Position numbers and translations under genes: made by a program. A stretch of DNA of 64,000 nt from NCBI GenBank assembly GCA_035532295.1, contig DATKRH010000019.1:18630-82629 (forward strand), in the 5' to 3' direction. Under the pieces are notes generated by a model. It saw nothing but the letters and a program-made list of their open reading frames with translations, had not been told where the DNA came from and made no database searches. The DNA is from DASUBV01 sp035532295. Its GTDB lineage: Bacteria; Actinomycetota; Actinomycetes; Streptosporangiales; Streptosporangiaceae. Positions 63,831 through 64,000 of this stretch are shown here, piece by piece (the first letter of the stretch is position 1; every line of letters starts with the position of its first letter).

Positions 63831-64000
63831 ATGGCGTACCGTCGCCGCTTGCTTGATGGCTTGCTGGATGAGCTGCTCGCGGAGTTGCCCGCCATCCTCC
63901 TGGTGGGACCGAGGGCGTCAGGGAAGACAACGACGGCACTGCAACGGGCACAGTCAGTGATCCGCCTCGACGTTCCCGGCGAGGCCGGGGCCTTTAGCGC
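63831..64000 (+). CDS. AAA ATPase, probably DUF4143 type (partial)
   Basis: The first 56 residues only; the gene runs off the window. MAYRRRLLDGLLDELLAELP precedes a Walker A GPRASGKTTT, then SVIRLDVPGEAG. This is the usual start of the DUF4143-containing ATPase family. ATG 63831 follows GGTCAGGGG. Confidence 0.78.
   Translation, partial: MAYRRRLLDGLLDELLAELPAILLVGPRASGKTTTALQRAQSVIRLDVPGEAGAFS

Overview
The window is a 64 kb stretch of very GC-rich DNA. Strong GC3 bias, frequent GTG starts, a DUF397 protein, NarL-type LuxR regulators, a Tat lipoprotein and an actinobacterial-style heme-copper oxidase cluster all point to an actinomycete chromosome. I cannot fix the genus. No rRNA, tRNA, intact IS element, prophage or CRISPR array was found.

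Layout. 0.2-10 kb: acyl-CoA ligase, LysR regulator, agmatinase-family hydrolase, a decay zone (relics of an MMPL transporter and a LuxR regulator around a long perfect hairpin), an Lrp/AsnC regulator, a KimA-type K+ transporter candidate and a secreted DUF1906/lectin protein. 10.2-18.5 kb: a complete high-affinity potassium system on the minus strand (microprotein, kdpF, kdpA, kdpB, kdpC, kdpD, kdpE) with a kdpE-like sequence relic between kdpC and kdpD. 18.6-30.3 kb: mixed metabolism and regulation (HAD phosphatase, orphan response regulator, UDP-GlcNAc 2-epimerase, aminotransferase with divergent LysR, arginine deiminase, DapE, RlmA-like methyltransferase, DUF397, HtrA-like protease, small membrane protein). 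30.3-34.8 kb: polysaccharide deacetylase and a DegT aminotransferase / NAD-epimerase / GT28-like glycosyltransferase operon. 34.9-45.9 kb: two divergent operons for an aa3-type oxidase. The minus side carries a two-component system, two TlpA-like redoxins, a membrane protein and CtaG; the plus side carries an unusual cupredoxin, CtaC, CtaD, CtaE, a small membrane protein and CtaB. 46-51 kb: a Tat lipoprotein resembling the dimethylformamidase large subunit, a LolA-like secreted protein and an ABC exporter. 51-64 kb: an accessory region with a Uma2 nuclease, a regulator relic, degenerate repeats, a 2622-residue secreted NHL/YD-repeat protein tipped by an Amidase_6-type domain, a polytopic membrane protein, gene-poor DNA, a DUF4238-like gene and the start of an AAA ATPase behind three phased direct repeats.

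How the genes work together. KdpFABC/KdpDE and the KimA-like carrier are two independent K+ uptake routes. The oxidase cluster combines catalytic subunits, heme O synthesis, copper/thiol maturation factors and its own sensor pair. The most interesting candidate is the giant NHL-YD-amidase protein, which has polymorphic-toxin architecture, a tip of visibly different base composition and a possible partner membrane protein downstream. A second, window-wide theme is the recurrence of 12-22 bp minisatellites (mostly 15 bp, five-residue repeats) both inside genes (kdpD, htrA-like, possibly the tlpA-like lipoprotein) and between genes.
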